From: Polynucleobacter sp. MWH-UH19D
Lineage (GTDB): Bacteria; Pseudomonadota; Gammaproteobacteria; Burkholderiales; Burkholderiaceae
DNA length: 64,000 bases
Direction: 5' to 3'
Assembly (NCBI RefSeq): GCF_040409795.1
Contig: NZ_CP099571.1
Location: 186,001-250,000, forward strand
In this document: piece after piece, positions 8,204 to 18,371 of the stretch
How positions within the stretch are numbered: the first letter of the stretch is position 1
Layout: the number at the start of each line of letters is the position of its first letter
The notes under the pieces: generated by a model
The model's input: only the letters and a program-made list of their open reading frames with translations
Database searches by the model: none
Told to the model about the DNA's origin: nothing
Position numbers and translations under genes: made by a program

Positions 8204-8986
8204 ATGAGTCTGAAGCAAACAAAACGGATAGTTGTCAAAGTGGGGTCTAGCCTTGTTACAAATAATGGCGAAGGCTTAGATCATGCCGCTATTGCTAATT
8301 GGGCAGGGCAGATTGCGGAGTTGTTAAAGGCTGGCCATGAAGTATTGATGGTGAGCTCGGGCGCGATTGCGGAAGGTATGCAGCGCCTAGGTTGGGCTAA
8401 GCGTCCACAAGAGATTCATCAGTTGCAAGCAGCCGCAGCCGTTGGTCAAATGGGTTTGATACAGGTTTATGAAAGCTGTTTTGCGCAATTCCAATTACGT
8501 AGCGCGCAGATCTTGTTAACTAATGCAGACTTGGCGCATGCTGAACGCAACGCTAATGCTAAAGGCACTTTAGATACATTATTGAAGTTGGGCGTTGTTC
8601 CTATCATTAACGAAAACGATACAGTCGTTACTGACGAGATTAAGTTTGGTGACAACGATAGCTTGGCTGCTTTGGTAAGTAATTTAGTTCATGCAGACCT
8701 ATTGGTGATCTTGACCGATCAAGGCGGTTTATTTACTGCGGATCCACGCCAGAATCCTGATGCCACTCTATTAAGTGATGCTACTGCTGGCGACCCTGCT
8801 CTAGAGAAAATGGCTGGTGGCGCGGGTAGCCAACTGAGCAAGGGTGGAATGTTGACTAAAGTGCTAGCTGCAAAGATTGCAGTTCAGACAGGTACATCAA
8901 CCATAATCGCTTCTGGCCGTGAGTCAAGTGTTCTTACTCGCCTGATGGCTGGTGAGAAGATTGGCACTTATTTAAGCGCAAAATAG
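8204..8986 (+). CDS. proB: Glutamate 5-kinase, short form without PUA domain
   Basis: First enzyme of proline synthesis, phosphorylating glutamate. Only the amino-acid kinase domain is present (260 residues, against about 370 in E. coli). It starts [15 protein letters not shown] and has [12 protein letters not shown], the PIINENDTV segment and the [13 protein letters not shown] segment. The protein ends shortly after GEKIGTYL, where the PUA domain would begin. The 38 bp to the next gene hold no PUA remnant, so this is a true short form. proA is about 42 kb away at 50763. Confidence 0.92.
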   Translation: MSLKQTKRIVVKVGSSLVTNNGEGLDHAAIANWAGQIAELLKAGHEVLMVSSGAIAEGMQRLGWAKRPQEIHQLQAAAAVGQMGLIQVYESCFAQFQLRSAQILLTNADLAHAERNANAKGTLDTLLKLGVVPIINENDTVVTDEIKFGDNDSLAALVSNLVHADLLVILTDQGGLFTADPRQNPDATLLSDATAGDPALEKMAGGAGSQLSKGGMLTKVLAAKIAVQTGTSTIIASGRESSVLTRLMAGEKIGTYLSAK

Positions 8987-9024
8987 CCTTAAGCCCTAAA
9001 TAGATTTAAGTACTTTTACTATTT

Positions 9025-9606
9025 CTACTCAACACCAAATGAGTTGGTTGGTTTAGTTCCTCCAGTAAATCTGCTGGCTCCATATCCATTTGGATTAAGT
9101 GCCTGAACAACCGTCTTAATATTTTTTTCTTGTGTGTTGAAGTTGCAGAAAGCGCCCTGCGCTAGAGATGCTTGGTAGCGATTAGGTACATTGCTTTGTA
9201 TGGATTTCCAGCTTGAGAGTGGATTTTCTCTCCATGATCCGTTCTCCAGTGTGCCATAGAGGCGCCATTGGAAAGAATCGCAACGAATACCTTCATATTG
9301 AGCTTGTTGGCCACCGCTGGGGTTGGTCATTACAACGATATAGCGTGTTACGCCATCAGCTCCGATCGAGATGGAATCAGTGTCAACCGCAAACTTAAAA
9401 ATCGTTTGTTGAGAAACGTAAAAGGGAGTGAGCGTTGTTGGGTTGGGTGGGTTTGCGGGCATCTTGGTGACGCCCTCCTTAAACACCATTGGCGCAAATG
9501 GATCTAAGCCACTTTCTATTGGATCACCAGCACAAGCCAATAGAGATAAAGCAAAACAAATACAAATCAGTATTTGGCTAATGCGTTGAAAGAGTGAACT
9601 CATCAT
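9025..9606 (-). CDS. CNP1-like family lipoprotein
   Basis: 193 residues with a hydrophobic signal (about 10-24) and a lipobox LLAC with Cys at 25, so probably membrane-anchored and facing the periplasm. The body resembles the CNP1-like family of betaproteobacteria, named after a cryptic neisserial protein. Its molecular function is not known to me. The start ATG (9606, or the next codon at 9603) overlaps the rppH stop as ATGA, so the two genes are translationally coupled. Confidence 0.75.
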   Translation of the reverse strand: MMSSLFQRISQILICICFALSLLACAGDPIESGLDPFAPMVFKEGVTKMPANPPNPTTLTPFYVSQQTIFKFAVDTDSISIGADGVTRYIVVMTNPSGGQQAQYEGIRCDSFQWRLYGTLENGSWRENPLSSWKSIQSNVPNRYQASLAQGAFCNFNTQEKNIKTVVQALNPNGYGASRFTGGTKPTNSFGVE

Positions 9607-10202
9607 TTTTGTTTATTTGATTTAGTAGATTCTTTGGAGTGGTCGTCACTCTTGGAGTAAAAGGATTGGAAGATATCGAGCGGCGTTCCCCAGGCGAGTT
9701 GCTGCATGCGAACTCCTTTGGCGAGGTAGCGTGCTAACTCGGAGAGAGCAAGTTGATAGACCTCGCGCTTAAAGCCGATGACAGCATCAAGTTGAATCCA
9801 AAACGGCACCCAACGCCATGCATCAAATTCAGGATGCTCAGTTGCACGCAAATGTATGTCGCTATCTAGACCAACAAAGCGCAGTAAAAACCAAATTTGT
9901 TTTTGACCTCGATATGCAGCGCGGTGAACACGAGTGGCATGTTGGCGGCGTAAATATTCCTCAGGGACGTCATAGCGAAGCCAGTCCCTAGTTCGTCCAA
10001 TAATTTGGACATGTTCCGGTAGCAAGCCAACCTCTTCGTGCAATTCGCGGTACATCGCTTGTTCAGGGCTTTCGCCATGAGCTATCCCACCCTGTGGGAA
10101 CTGCCACGAATGCTGCCCAACGCGTTTTCCCCAGAAAACCTCGTTACGGCTGTTAAGGAGGACAATGCCGACATTGGGTCTATACCCTTCACGGTCAAGC
10201 AT
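9603..10202 (-). CDS. rppH: RNA pyrophosphohydrolase
   Basis: Nudix hydrolase of 199 residues that removes pyrophosphate from 5'-triphosphorylated mRNA and so starts 5'-end-dependent decay. The Nudix box spans about residues 38-60, with [17 protein letters not shown] containing the RE-x2-EE core. The [17 protein letters not shown] segment before it is typical of RppH. A basic C-terminal tail of about 25 residues follows. It is divergent from proS with only a 48 bp gap. Confidence 0.93.
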   Translation of the reverse strand: MLDREGYRPNVGIVLLNSRNEVFWGKRVGQHSWQFPQGGIAHGESPEQAMYRELHEEVGLLPEHVQIIGRTRDWLRYDVPEEYLRRQHATRVHRAAYRGQKQIWFLLRFVGLDSDIHLRATEHPEFDAWRWVPFWIQLDAVIGFKREVYQLALSELARYLAKGVRMQQLAWGTPLDIFQSFYSKSDDHSKESTKSNKQK

Positions 10203-10250
10203 GATCGCGCCCCAAATCCTTTAAAATCAATGATTTGATTATATCCATAC

Positions 10251-11993
10251 ATGAAAGCATCACAATCATTTCTCGCGACGCTAAAAGAAGCCCCCTCTGA
10301 CGCTGAGGTGGTTTCGCATAAGCTCATGGTGCGTGCGGGTTTAATTCGCAAATTGAGCGCTGGTGTTTATAACTACCTACCCTTGGGATTAAAAGTAATC
10401 CGCAAGGTTGAAAATATTATTCGCGAAGAAATGAATCGTGCGGGTGCTATCGAATTGCTGATGCCGATGATTCAACCGGCAGAATTATGGCAAGAGACAG
10501 GTCGCTGGGAAAAAATGGGACCTGAGTTATTGCGCATCAAAGATCGTCATGATCGTGACTTCTTAATTCAGCCGACTTCTGAAGAAGTGATTACTGATTT
10601 GGCTCGTAATGAGATTAAGAGCTATAAGCAACTGCCAGTCAATTTTTATCAAATTCAGACGAAGTTTCGTGATGAGCGTCGTCCCCGTTTTGGCATTATG
10701 CGTGGGCGCGAGTTCAGTATGAAAGATGCGTATTCATTTGATCGTGATGCAGAAGGTTTGAAGAAGTCATATCAAATCATGTTTGATGCATACACTCGCA
10801 TCTTCAAGCGAATGGGTTTGAAATTTCGTGCAGTAACCGCCGATAACGGCGCCATTGGCGGTTCTGGTAGCCAAGAGTTTCATGTGATCGCTGATACTGG
10901 AGAAGATGCGATTGTGTATTGCCCGAATTCGGATTACGCAGCCAATTTAGAGGCCGCTGAATCCTTGGCATTGATCGCTGCGCGTGCTTCTGCAAGCCAA
11001 GCGATGACAAAGGTACCGACACCTGAAAAAACCAATTGTGCTGACGTAGCAAAGTTCCTCAATATCCCCCTTGAGAAAACCGTTAAGTCTTTATTATTCG
11101 CCGCTGATCAAGAAAATGGTCCAGCAAAACTCTTTATGTTGTTGGTACGTGGTGATCATGAGCTTAATGAAGTTAAAGCAAGCAAAGTACCAGGTATGGC
11201 TGAGTCACGTTTTGCTACTGAAGCAGAAATTAAGCAAGCATGTAATGCCCCTGCAGGCTATTTAGGTCCTGTTGGCGTGAGTGCAAGCGTCACTGTTGTT
11301 GCTGACCGAACCGTAGCCAATATGTCAGATTTTGTATGTGGTGCAAATGATGCAGGCCACCATTTGACAGGTGTGAACTGGGGCCGTGATTTGCCAGAGC
11401 CCTTAGTGTTAGATATTCGTAATGCGGTAGTTGGCGATCCTTCTCCTGATGGCAAAGGTATTGTTGATATATGCCGTGGAATTGAAGTGGGTCACGTTTT
11501 CCAATTGGGTACCCGCTACTCTGAAGCGATGGGTTGTACTTACTTAGATCAGCAAGGCAAAGCCCAGCCGATGGTCATGGGTTGTTATGGCATTGGCGTA
11601 ACTCGTCTGCTTGGTGCGGCTATTGAACAAGGTCATGACGAAAAGGGAATTATTTGGCCTATCTCGATGGCACCCTTTGAGGTGGTTATTTGCCCAATGG
11701 GTTACGAAAAGTCAGAACACGTTAAAGCCGCATCTGATCAGCTGCATGATGAATTGCTTGCTGCTGGCATTGATGTCATTTTGGATGATCGCAATGAGCG
11801 TCCAGGTGCGATGTTTGCCGATTGGGAACTGATTGGTGCGCCGTTCCGTGTGGTGATTGGTGATCGTGGTTTGGCAGATTCTCAGGTGGAATTTAAGAGC
11901 CGTACTGATGCAGATTCACAGAATGTGCCCTTGACACAAATTAAAGAAAAAGTGATTGCAGCCGTCCAGGCCGCAAAGACATCAGTCAATTAA
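10251..11993 (+). CDS. proS: Prolyl-tRNA synthetase (bacterial type)
   Basis: Class II aminoacyl-tRNA synthetase of 580 residues. Motif 2 is [17 protein letters not shown] (near residues 140-158) and motif 3 is [11 protein letters not shown] (near 443-453). Between them lies the editing (INS) domain of about 170 residues, seen from the segment near 270 (KTVKSLLF) to about 390. The anticodon-binding domain is C-terminal, with [19 protein letters not shown]. Length and layout match the bacterial proteobacterial form. Confidence 0.97.
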   Translation: MKASQSFLATLKEAPSDAEVVSHKLMVRAGLIRKLSAGVYNYLPLGLKVIRKVENIIREEMNRAGAIELLMPMIQPAELWQETGRWEKMGPELLRIKDRHDRDFLIQPTSEEVITDLARNEIKSYKQLPVNFYQIQTKFRDERRPRFGIMRGREFSMKDAYSFDRDAEGLKKSYQIMFDAYTRIFKRMGLKFRAVTADNGAIGGSGSQEFHVIADTGEDAIVYCPNSDYAANLEAAESLALIAARASASQAMTKVPTPEKTNCADVAKFLNIPLEKTVKSLLFAADQENGPAKLFMLLVRGDHELNEVKASKVPGMAESRFATEAEIKQACNAPAGYLGPVGVSASVTVVADRTVANMSDFVCGANDAGHHLTGVNWGRDLPEPLVLDIRNAVVGDPSPDGKGIVDICRGIEVGHVFQLGTRYSEAMGCTYLDQQGKAQPMVMGCYGIGVTRLLGAAIEQGHDEKGIIWPISMAPFEVVICPMGYEKSEHVKAASDQLHDELLAAGIDVILDDRNERPGAMFADWELIGAPFRVVIGDRGLADSQVEFKSRTDADSQNVPLTQIKEKVIAAVQAAKTSVN

Positions 11994-12012
11994 TTCTTCA
12001 AACTTGTTTTGA

Positions 12013-13395
12013 TTATTTTTTAAAGAGACCGCCAATACCCTTGGCGGCTCCTTTAGCGGCCATAGCAGCCATGGTGCGCGCCATCTTGCCGCCCTTAAAT
12101 TGCTTCATCATTGTTTGCATTTGCTCAAATTGAGCAAGCAGACGATTTACCTCCTGCACCTCTACGCCTGAGCCTGCGGCAATGCGACGCTTACGACTGG
12201 CTTTAAGTAGCTCGGGTTTTCTGCGTTCTTGAGGTGTCATGCTGTCGATGATGCCGCGCATGCGTTTGGTTTGTTTATCAGCATTACTTAACTTTGCTTT
12301 AGAGGCAGCCTGAGCCACTTGACTGGGAAGTTTATCCATCAAGCTAGCCATTCCGCCCATCTTTTGCATTTGCATCAGCTGATCGCGAAAGTCCTCAAGA
12401 TCAAACCCGCCTTTAGAAATCTTGCTCGCTAACTTTTCTGCCTTTGCTACATCGACGTGTTGCTGTGCTTGTTCAACTAAAGCAAGAATGTCGCCCATAC
12501 CCAAGATGCGGTTCGCCATACGTTCTGCATCAAAAGCTTCTAGGCCATCCATCTTTTCGGCTACGCCAATGAATTTCAGCGGAACACCGGTGACTTGGCG
12601 CACAGAAAGTGCAGCGCCACCACGTGAGTCACCATCTAGTTTGGTGAGAATCACACCAGTCAGTGGCAGTGCCTCATGGAAGGCTTTAGCGGTATTGACC
12701 GCATCTTGCCCTAGCATGGCATCCACCACAAATAATGTCTCGATTGGATTGAGGCTGGCATGCAATGTTTTAATTTCTTGCATGAGCGCTTCATCAATAC
12801 CTAAACGACCTGCTGTATCAACAATCAAGACATCAAAGTAGTGACGGCGCGCCCAATCTAAAGCAGCAGCAGCAATATCGTTTGGTTTTTGATTGATGTC
12901 GCTGGGAAAAAATTCGGCACCAACTTGTTTGGTTACCGTCTCAAGCTGTTCGATCGCAGCAGGGCGATACACGTCACAAGATACGGTGAGTACTTTCTTT
13001 TTCTTTTTTTCTTGTAACCATTTGGCTAACTTACCAACGGAGGTGGTTTTACCTGCACCCTGTAAGCCTGCCATCAAAATGACTGCCGGGGGTTGAGTGG
13101 CTAAATTAAGCTCACCACTTTGATTGGTGTCGCCCGCCATCACTTGAGTGAGCTCGCGTTGTACAACTCCGACCAGTGCTTGACCTGGACTGAGACTACC
13201 TACAACCTCTTCACCCAGCGCCTTAAATTTAATTTGCTCTAACAAAGACTTCACTACGGGTAGGGCTACGTCTGCCTCCAGAAGGGCAAGACGGATTTCC
13301 CTTAGCATCTCAGCAGTATTGGCTTCGGTAAGGCGGGCTTGGCCTCGCATTGTTTTCACAACGCGGGATAGACGATCGGTGAGGTTTTCTAGCAT
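12013..13395 (-). CDS. ffh: Signal recognition particle protein Ffh
   Basis: SRP GTPase of 460 residues that, with 4.5S RNA, targets inner-membrane proteins. The N domain is followed by the G domain with P-loop GLQGAGKTT (about residue 108), DTAGR, TKLDGDSRGGAAL, and the Met-rich M domain after about 295, containing GMASLMDKLP and the SMTPQERRKP segment. The Gly/Lys-rich end GGKMARTMAAM... is usual. It is divergent from the ypjD-like gene with a 20 bp gap. Confidence 0.97.
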   Translation of the reverse strand: MLENLTDRLSRVVKTMRGQARLTEANTAEMLREIRLALLEADVALPVVKSLLEQIKFKALGEEVVGSLSPGQALVGVVQRELTQVMAGDTNQSGELNLATQPPAVILMAGLQGAGKTTSVGKLAKWLQEKKKKKVLTVSCDVYRPAAIEQLETVTKQVGAEFFPSDINQKPNDIAAAALDWARRHYFDVLIVDTAGRLGIDEALMQEIKTLHASLNPIETLFVVDAMLGQDAVNTAKAFHEALPLTGVILTKLDGDSRGGAALSVRQVTGVPLKFIGVAEKMDGLEAFDAERMANRILGMGDILALVEQAQQHVDVAKAEKLASKISKGGFDLEDFRDQLMQMQKMGGMASLMDKLPSQVAQAASKAKLSNADKQTKRMRGIIDSMTPQERRKPELLKASRKRRIAAGSGVEVQEVNRLLAQFEQMQTMMKQFKGGKMARTMAAMAAKGAAKGIGGLFKK

Positions 13396-13415
13396 TTATC
13401 GATTAGACTTTGTAG

Positions 13416-14264
13416 ATGGATATTTTAGGTCACCCAGTGTACGAGTTGCTTCCTTCCGGACTCTATCTGCTTCTTCTGCTTTTTTTGAGCTTTAGCTCAA
13501 ATGGTAAAGGCAAGTCCTCAGAGTCATCGCCGCTCATCCAAGCCTTTATTCTTCTGGCTCTGCTGGCTCACGGAATGCAGTTACATGACTCGGTATTTAC
13601 ATCCCAAGGTTTTGTTTTTGGGTTTGCGCAAGATTTATCACTAATTGCTTGGGTTGGATTGGCTTTCTACTGGTTTCAATCTTGGTTTTTGCCGATTTCC
13701 AGCTTGCGTTGGTTAGCCGTTCTTTTTGCATTCGTCTGCTCTCTTTTGCCAAGCGTATTTCCTGGAGCCTTGATTTCGCCAAGAGCAGTTTCTGATCCTT
13801 GGTTTAAAGGGCACTTTATTGTCGCCACGATTTCGGTAGGTTTGCTCAGTTTGGCTGCGATGCATGCCATGTTGATGAGCATTCAAGACCGAGCATTGCA
13901 TCGTCAATTGGCGATTGTCCCCAATAGTCGAATTGCACTTTGGCTCGAAGATTTGCCGCCACTGATGACGATGGAAAGCCTTTTATTTAATTTGTTATAT
14001 GTTGGATTCGCGCTTTTGAGCATGACCGTTTTTTCTGGTCTACTGTTTTCTCAAACGCTATTTGGTAGGCCACTGGTGTTTGATCACAAAACCATTTTCG
14101 CTTTACTCTCTTGGTTTTTATTTGCAGGCTTGTTGTTAGCTCGTTGGCGAGTAGGTTTACGAGGTAGGGCGGCGATTCGTTGGGTCTTAAGCGCATACTT
14201 TGCGCTGCTTCTTGCTTATGTGGGAAGCCGCTTTGTTTTAGAAGTCATTCTGCAGAGAGCGTAA
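13416..14264 (+). CDS. YpjD/CcsA-like inner-membrane protein
   Basis: 282 residues, mostly hydrophobic with about eight membrane segments, resembling the cytochrome c assembly protein (CcsA) family as in E. coli YpjD, which also neighbours ffh. The family's conserved His/Trp-containing loops are partly visible: GHFIVATISVGLL near 131 and FDHKTIFALLSWFLF near 224. YpjD-type proteins are not proven haem handlers, so the function is left open. The next gene starts 3 bp after the stop, so they form an operon. Confidence 0.8.
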   Translation: MDILGHPVYELLPSGLYLLLLLFLSFSSNGKGKSSESSPLIQAFILLALLAHGMQLHDSVFTSQGFVFGFAQDLSLIAWVGLAFYWFQSWFLPISSLRWLAVLFAFVCSLLPSVFPGALISPRAVSDPWFKGHFIVATISVGLLSLAAMHAMLMSIQDRALHRQLAIVPNSRIALWLEDLPPLMTMESLLFNLLYVGFALLSMTVFSGLLFSQTLFGRPLVFDHKTIFALLSWFLFAGLLLARWRVGLRGRAAIRWVLSAYFALLLAYVGSRFVLEVILQRA

Positions 14265-14267
14265 TCC

Positions 14268-15086
14268 TTGTTCAAGTGGCTTCTTTTAATTGCTGGCGCA
14301 TACCTTTTCTATCGCTGGCTAAAAGGTAAAAAACAACTTCAGGCTGCTGATAAGAAAACCCATCATTCCTCGCCAAATCAGGCCCAGAAGGCAATTGATC
14401 CTGAAGTAATGGTGCAGTGTCAGCACTGCAAATTACACCTCCCTAAATCAGAAGCCAAGGCTTTTGAGGAACGTTTTTATTGTTCTCAAGAACATCTAAA
14501 TGGACTCGATCAAGATGGTTGGGTTGGTTCTGCAAAATGGCGTCTTTCACCAAATCAAGATATCCGCCCAGAAGGAGTTTCACCAGATTTAGTGGTAATT
14601 CATCACATCAGTTTGCCGCCTGGTGAATTTAAAACGCAAAATTCTAGTCAGTACATCATTGATTTTTTTCAAAACCAGTTAGATGTGAGGGCGCATCCTT
14701 ACTTTGAGGAAATTGCAGGACAAAAAGTATCTAGCCATTTTTTAATCACTCGAACTGGTGAATTGGTGCAGTTTGTATCTACTCAAAATAAAGCTTGGCA
14801 CGCTGGGGTCTCTTCATTTATGGGTAGAGAAAAATGCAATGATTTCTCAATTGGCATTGAACTAGAGGGTGATGGGGACACGCTATTTGAAGATGCGCAA
14901 TACCAAGTCTTAAAAACGCTCACTCAGCTATTGGCAAGTCGTTACCCTAATCTGCAATTTGCAGGACATAGTGATATTGCACCCGATCGAAAGACGGATC
15001 CCGGAACTCATTTTGACTGGAAAAAGTTCCAAAATGAGACAGGCATTTCCCCGGAAAACCTGCCTTACGGATTAACTCCTCGTTAG
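14268..15086 (+). CDS. ampD: Membrane-anchored AmpD-like amidase with N-terminal PP0621-like module
   Basis: 272 residues, starting at TTG 14268 with AGAG upstream. Residues 3-16 form one hydrophobic helix followed by RWLKGKK. A small Cys/His knuckle (C51, C54, C72, H76) follows, resembling the separate PP0621-type proteins of betaproteobacteria. Residues about 85-265 are an N-acetylmuramyl-L-alanine amidase domain: VVIHHISLPPGEF, AWHAGVSSFMGREKCNDFSIGIELEG and GHSDIAPDRKTDPG carry the zinc and catalytic residues of AmpD. The role is anhydro-muropeptide recycling. The Lys/Arg after the helix suggest the enzyme faces the cytoplasm while tethered to the membrane. Confidence 0.85.
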   Translation: MFKWLLLIAGAYLFYRWLKGKKQLQAADKKTHHSSPNQAQKAIDPEVMVQCQHCKLHLPKSEAKAFEERFYCSQEHLNGLDQDGWVGSAKWRLSPNQDIRPEGVSPDLVVIHHISLPPGEFKTQNSSQYIIDFFQNQLDVRAHPYFEEIAGQKVSSHFLITRTGELVQFVSTQNKAWHAGVSSFMGREKCNDFSIGIELEGDGDTLFEDAQYQVLKTLTQLLASRYPNLQFAGHSDIAPDRKTDPGTHFDWKKFQNETGISPENLPYGLTPR

Positions 15087-15273
15087 CTCCCAAATTTGTA
15101 TGTGAGCATACGCTTACTTTTTTAGCCTTAAGTTAAAAAGGGCGAAAAGTAACGCACCAAAATGACCCCCAAAATAGGGCAATCCCTTAGTAAAAATACT
15201 AATAAATATTTGTAGGAAAAGACTTATCAAGATCTCAATATTTCCCTATACTTAGTAGCTAATTCAATTTACA

Positions 15274-15289
15274 ACACTAGATATAGTGT
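15274..15289. promoter_or_regulatory. NrdR box 1 upstream of nrdA
   Basis: ACACTAGATATAGTGT matches 15 of 16 positions of the NrdR consensus (acaCwAtATaTwGtgt) and has perfect 6 bp inverted arms. It lies 73 bp before the nrdA start. Confidence 0.7.
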
Positions 15290-15336
15290 TTAAATCCAGC
15301 AATACCTTATTGTTTTTTAACGATATTTTGTCCAAA

Positions 15337-15352
15337 TAACTATATATAGACG
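15337..15352. promoter_or_regulatory. Possible NrdR box 2 next to the nrdA ribosome-binding site
   Basis: The core CTATATATAG (15340-15349) fits the NrdR consensus exactly; the outer bases are degenerate (11 of 16 overall). It is 63 bp from box 1, which is six helical turns, and ends just before GGGAG at 15354-15358. Confidence 0.45.
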
Positions 15353-15362
15353 CGGGAGCAAC

Positions 15363-18326
15363 ATGACATACGCAAATCCACAGACGGCAGGCCAAGCACC
15401 TGGTTTAAATAACCCAGGAATGAATCCTGCAGGGGCAATCAATCAAGCCCCTTCCGCCAGTTTTGTTGCTGGTGGTGTTGGTGGCACACAAGCGACCCAA
15501 TTGTCCGATTACAAAATCATTCGCCGCAATGGTTCTGTTGTTGCATTTGAGCCATCCAAAATTGCCATTGCAGTAACTAAGGCATTTTTGGCTGTGAATG
15601 GTGGTCAAGGTGCTGCATCTGCGCGTATTCGTGAGCAAGTTGAACAACTAACGCACTCTGTTGTGCGCGCTTTATTGCGTAGCCGTCCTAATGGCGGCAC
15701 TTTCCATATCGAAGATATTCAAGATCAAGTCGAATTGGCTTTGATGCGTAGCGGTGAGCACAACGTTGCTCGTGCGTATGTTCTTTATCGTGAGAAGCGT
15801 AATCAAGAGCGTGCCGCGCAACAAGAGGTTGCTCAAGAAGTTCAAACTGCAAATCAAGCGGCTGAGTCTGGTATTAAGGTAACCGACAATGGTGTAGAAA
15901 AGTGGCTTGATATGGCTGCATTGCGCACTGTGATTGAAGCTGCTTGTGAGGGCCTTGGCAACCATATCGATGCCAGCCCAATCATCACTGAGACCATTAA
16001 GAATTTATACGACGGCGTGCCAATGGCTCAAGTGTATGACTCCGCCATCTTGGCTTCTCGTACTTTGATTGAAAAAGACCCGGCGTATAGCCAAGTGACA
16101 GCGCGCATCTTGATGCACGTGATTCGTAAAGAGATCTTGGGTAAAGAAGTATTGCAGGGTGATATGCAGGCTGAGTACAGCACTTACTTTGCTAAGTACA
16201 TCCATGAAGGTATTTCAGCGGAATTATTGGACCCTCGCATGAGCGAGTTTGATTTGCCACGCCTGGCTGCCGCTTTGAATGCTAGTCGTGATTTGCAGTT
16301 TAACTACCTCGGTCTCCAAACTTTGTATGACCGTTATTTCTTGCACATTGAAGATCGTCGTATCGAGATGCCACAAGCATTCTTCATGCGCGTAGCAATG
16401 GGCTTGGCATTGAATGAGTTAGATCGTGAGCGTCGTGCGATTGAGTTCTACGAAATCCTGTCCACATTTGATTTCATGTCCAGTACACCAACCTTGTTTA
16501 ACTCTGCAACAACTCGTCCACAGCTTTCAAGCTGCTACTTGACGACTGTTGAAGATGATCTCGATGGCATTTATGAGGCATTGAAAGAGAATGCATTGTT
16601 ATCTAAGTTTGCCGGTGGCTTGGGTAATGACTGGACCAATGTTCGTGCATTGGGTAGTCATATCAAAGGTACTAACGGTAAGTCACAAGGCGTTGTGCCA
16701 TTCCTCAAAGTGGTGAATGACACAGCCGTTGCTGTAAACCAAGGTGGTAAGCGTAAGGGCGCAGTTTGTGCTTATTTGGAAACTTGGCACCTAGATATTG
16801 AAGAGTTCTTGGAGTTGCGTAAGAACACTGGTGATGATCGTCGCCGTACGCACGACATGAACACTTCTAACTGGATTCCAGACCTATTCATGAAGCGCGT
16901 CATGGAGAACGGTGAGTGGACTTTGTTCTCTCCATCTAATACGCCTGATTTGCATGACAAATTTGGTAAGGCTTTTGAAGAAGCCTATGTTGCTTACGAG
17001 CAAAAAGCAGATCGTGGTGAATTGAAGCCATTCCGTAGAATTCCAGCGCAGCAATTGTGGCGCAAGATGCTTGGCATGTTGTTTGAAACAGGCCACCCAT
17101 GGATCACTTTCAAAGATCCATGCAATATTCGTAGCCCACAACAGCATATCGGCGTGGTTCACTCTTCCAACCTCTGTACTGAGATTACCCTCAATACAAA
17201 CGATGACGAGATTGCGGTTTGCAACCTCGGTTCTGTGAACTTAACTGCGCATATGACTACCGATGCAAACGGTAAGTTGGTTCTTGATCACGAGAAACTC
17301 CAAAAAACTGTGCGCACTGCAATGCGTATGCTTGATAACGTGATTGATATCAACTACTACGCAGTAGCTAAGGCGCGTAATTCGAACTTAAAGCATCGTC
17401 CAGTAGGCATGGGCATCATGGGCTTCCAAGATTGCTTGCATATGCAACGCATTCCTTACGCTAGCGAAGAGGCCGTGAAGTTTGCCGATTCTTCAATGGA
17501 AGCGATTTGCTACTACGCATACCAAGCCTCTAGCGAATTAGCTGAAGAGCGTGGCGTATACAGTACCTATAAGGGTTCATTGTGGGATCGTGGCATCCTG
17601 CCGCAGGATACTGTAGCGATGTTGGCTGCTGAGCGTGGCGGTTATGTTGAGGTTGATACCTCCTCAACAATGGATTGGGCTAGCTTGCGTACTCGTATCA
17701 AGCAACACGGTATGCGCAATTCCAATTGCGTAGCGATTGCCCCGACCGCAACAATTTCAAACATCATTGGTGTTTCTGCTTGTATCGAGCCAACATTCCA
17801 AAACTTATTCGTGAAATCCAATCTTTCGGGTGAGTTCACAGTAGTAAATGAGTACTTGGTACGGGATTTGAAAGACCGTGGACTCTGGGATGAAGTCATG
17901 ATTGCCGACCTCAAGTATTTTGACGGCACCCTGTCTAAGATCGACCGCATTCCCCAAGATCTCCGTGATTTGTATGCAACAGCCTTTGAAGTAGAGCCAA
18001 GCTGGTTGGTTGAAGCTGCTTCCCGCCGTCAAAAATGGATTGATCAGGCTCAGTCTTTGAATATCTACATGGCCGGTGCTTCAGGTAAGAAATTGGATGA
18101 CACCTATAAGTTAGCTTGGTTGCGTGGCCTGAAAACAACCTATTACCTACGCACAATGGCAGCAACCCACGTTGAGAAATCAACTGTGGCTAGCGGTCAG
18201 TTGAATTCAGTTTCTAGTGGTGCTGAAGGTAGTGGTATGTCTGCAGCACCTGTTGAAGCAGATGGTCCGGTTTGCACAATGCGTCCAGGCGATCCTGGGT
18301 TTGAAGAATGTGAAGCATGCCAATAA
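15363..18326 (+). CDS. nrdA: Class Ia ribonucleoside-diphosphate reductase, alpha subunit
   Basis: Catalytic subunit of 987 residues that reduces NDPs to dNDPs. A low-complexity Gly/Pro/Asn/Ala head (1 to about 48) precedes the ATP-cone (YKIIRRNGSVVAFEPSKI, about 51-140). The barrel has SCYLTT near residue 390, and GAVCAYLETWHLDIEEF and NLCTEITL further on. The finger-loop segment NSNCVAIAPTATISNIIG is present, and a C-terminal CEAC motif supplies the shuttle cysteines. The ribosome-binding site GGGAG is five bases upstream of the ATG. nrdB follows after 45 bp. NrdR control is suggested by two upstream boxes. Confidence 0.96.
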   Translation: MTYANPQTAGQAPGLNNPGMNPAGAINQAPSASFVAGGVGGTQATQLSDYKIIRRNGSVVAFEPSKIAIAVTKAFLAVNGGQGAASARIREQVEQLTHSVVRALLRSRPNGGTFHIEDIQDQVELALMRSGEHNVARAYVLYREKRNQERAAQQEVAQEVQTANQAAESGIKVTDNGVEKWLDMAALRTVIEAACEGLGNHIDASPIITETIKNLYDGVPMAQVYDSAILASRTLIEKDPAYSQVTARILMHVIRKEILGKEVLQGDMQAEYSTYFAKYIHEGISAELLDPRMSEFDLPRLAAALNASRDLQFNYLGLQTLYDRYFLHIEDRRIEMPQAFFMRVAMGLALNELDRERRAIEFYEILSTFDFMSSTPTLFNSATTRPQLSSCYLTTVEDDLDGIYEALKENALLSKFAGGLGNDWTNVRALGSHIKGTNGKSQGVVPFLKVVNDTAVAVNQGGKRKGAVCAYLETWHLDIEEFLELRKNTGDDRRRTHDMNTSNWIPDLFMKRVMENGEWTLFSPSNTPDLHDKFGKAFEEAYVAYEQKADRGELKPFRRIPAQQLWRKMLGMLFETGHPWITFKDPCNIRSPQQHIGVVHSSNLCTEITLNTNDDEIAVCNLGSVNLTAHMTTDANGKLVLDHEKLQKTVRTAMRMLDNVIDINYYAVAKARNSNLKHRPVGMGIMGFQDCLHMQRIPYASEEAVKFADSSMEAICYYAYQASSELAEERGVYSTYKGSLWDRGILPQDTVAMLAAERGGYVEVDTSSTMDWASLRTRIKQHGMRNSNCVAIAPTATISNIIGVSACIEPTFQNLFVKSNLSGEFTVVNEYLVRDLKDRGLWDEVMIADLKYFDGTLSKIDRIPQDLRDLYATAFEVEPSWLVEAASRRQKWIDQAQSLNIYMAGASGKKLDDTYKLAWLRGLKTTYYLRTMAATHVEKSTVASGQLNSVSSGAEGSGMSAAPVEADGPVCTMRPGDPGFEECEACQ

Positions 18327-18371
18327 GCAATTGGATTATTGGATAGAAATAAAAGAATTTAGGAGAAAGTT

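Noticed and set aside
12422..12841. 139-codon frame antisense to ffh
   Set aside because: It lies fully within the well-supported ffh coding sequence and has low-complexity Ser/Ala/Met content typical of antisense shadows.
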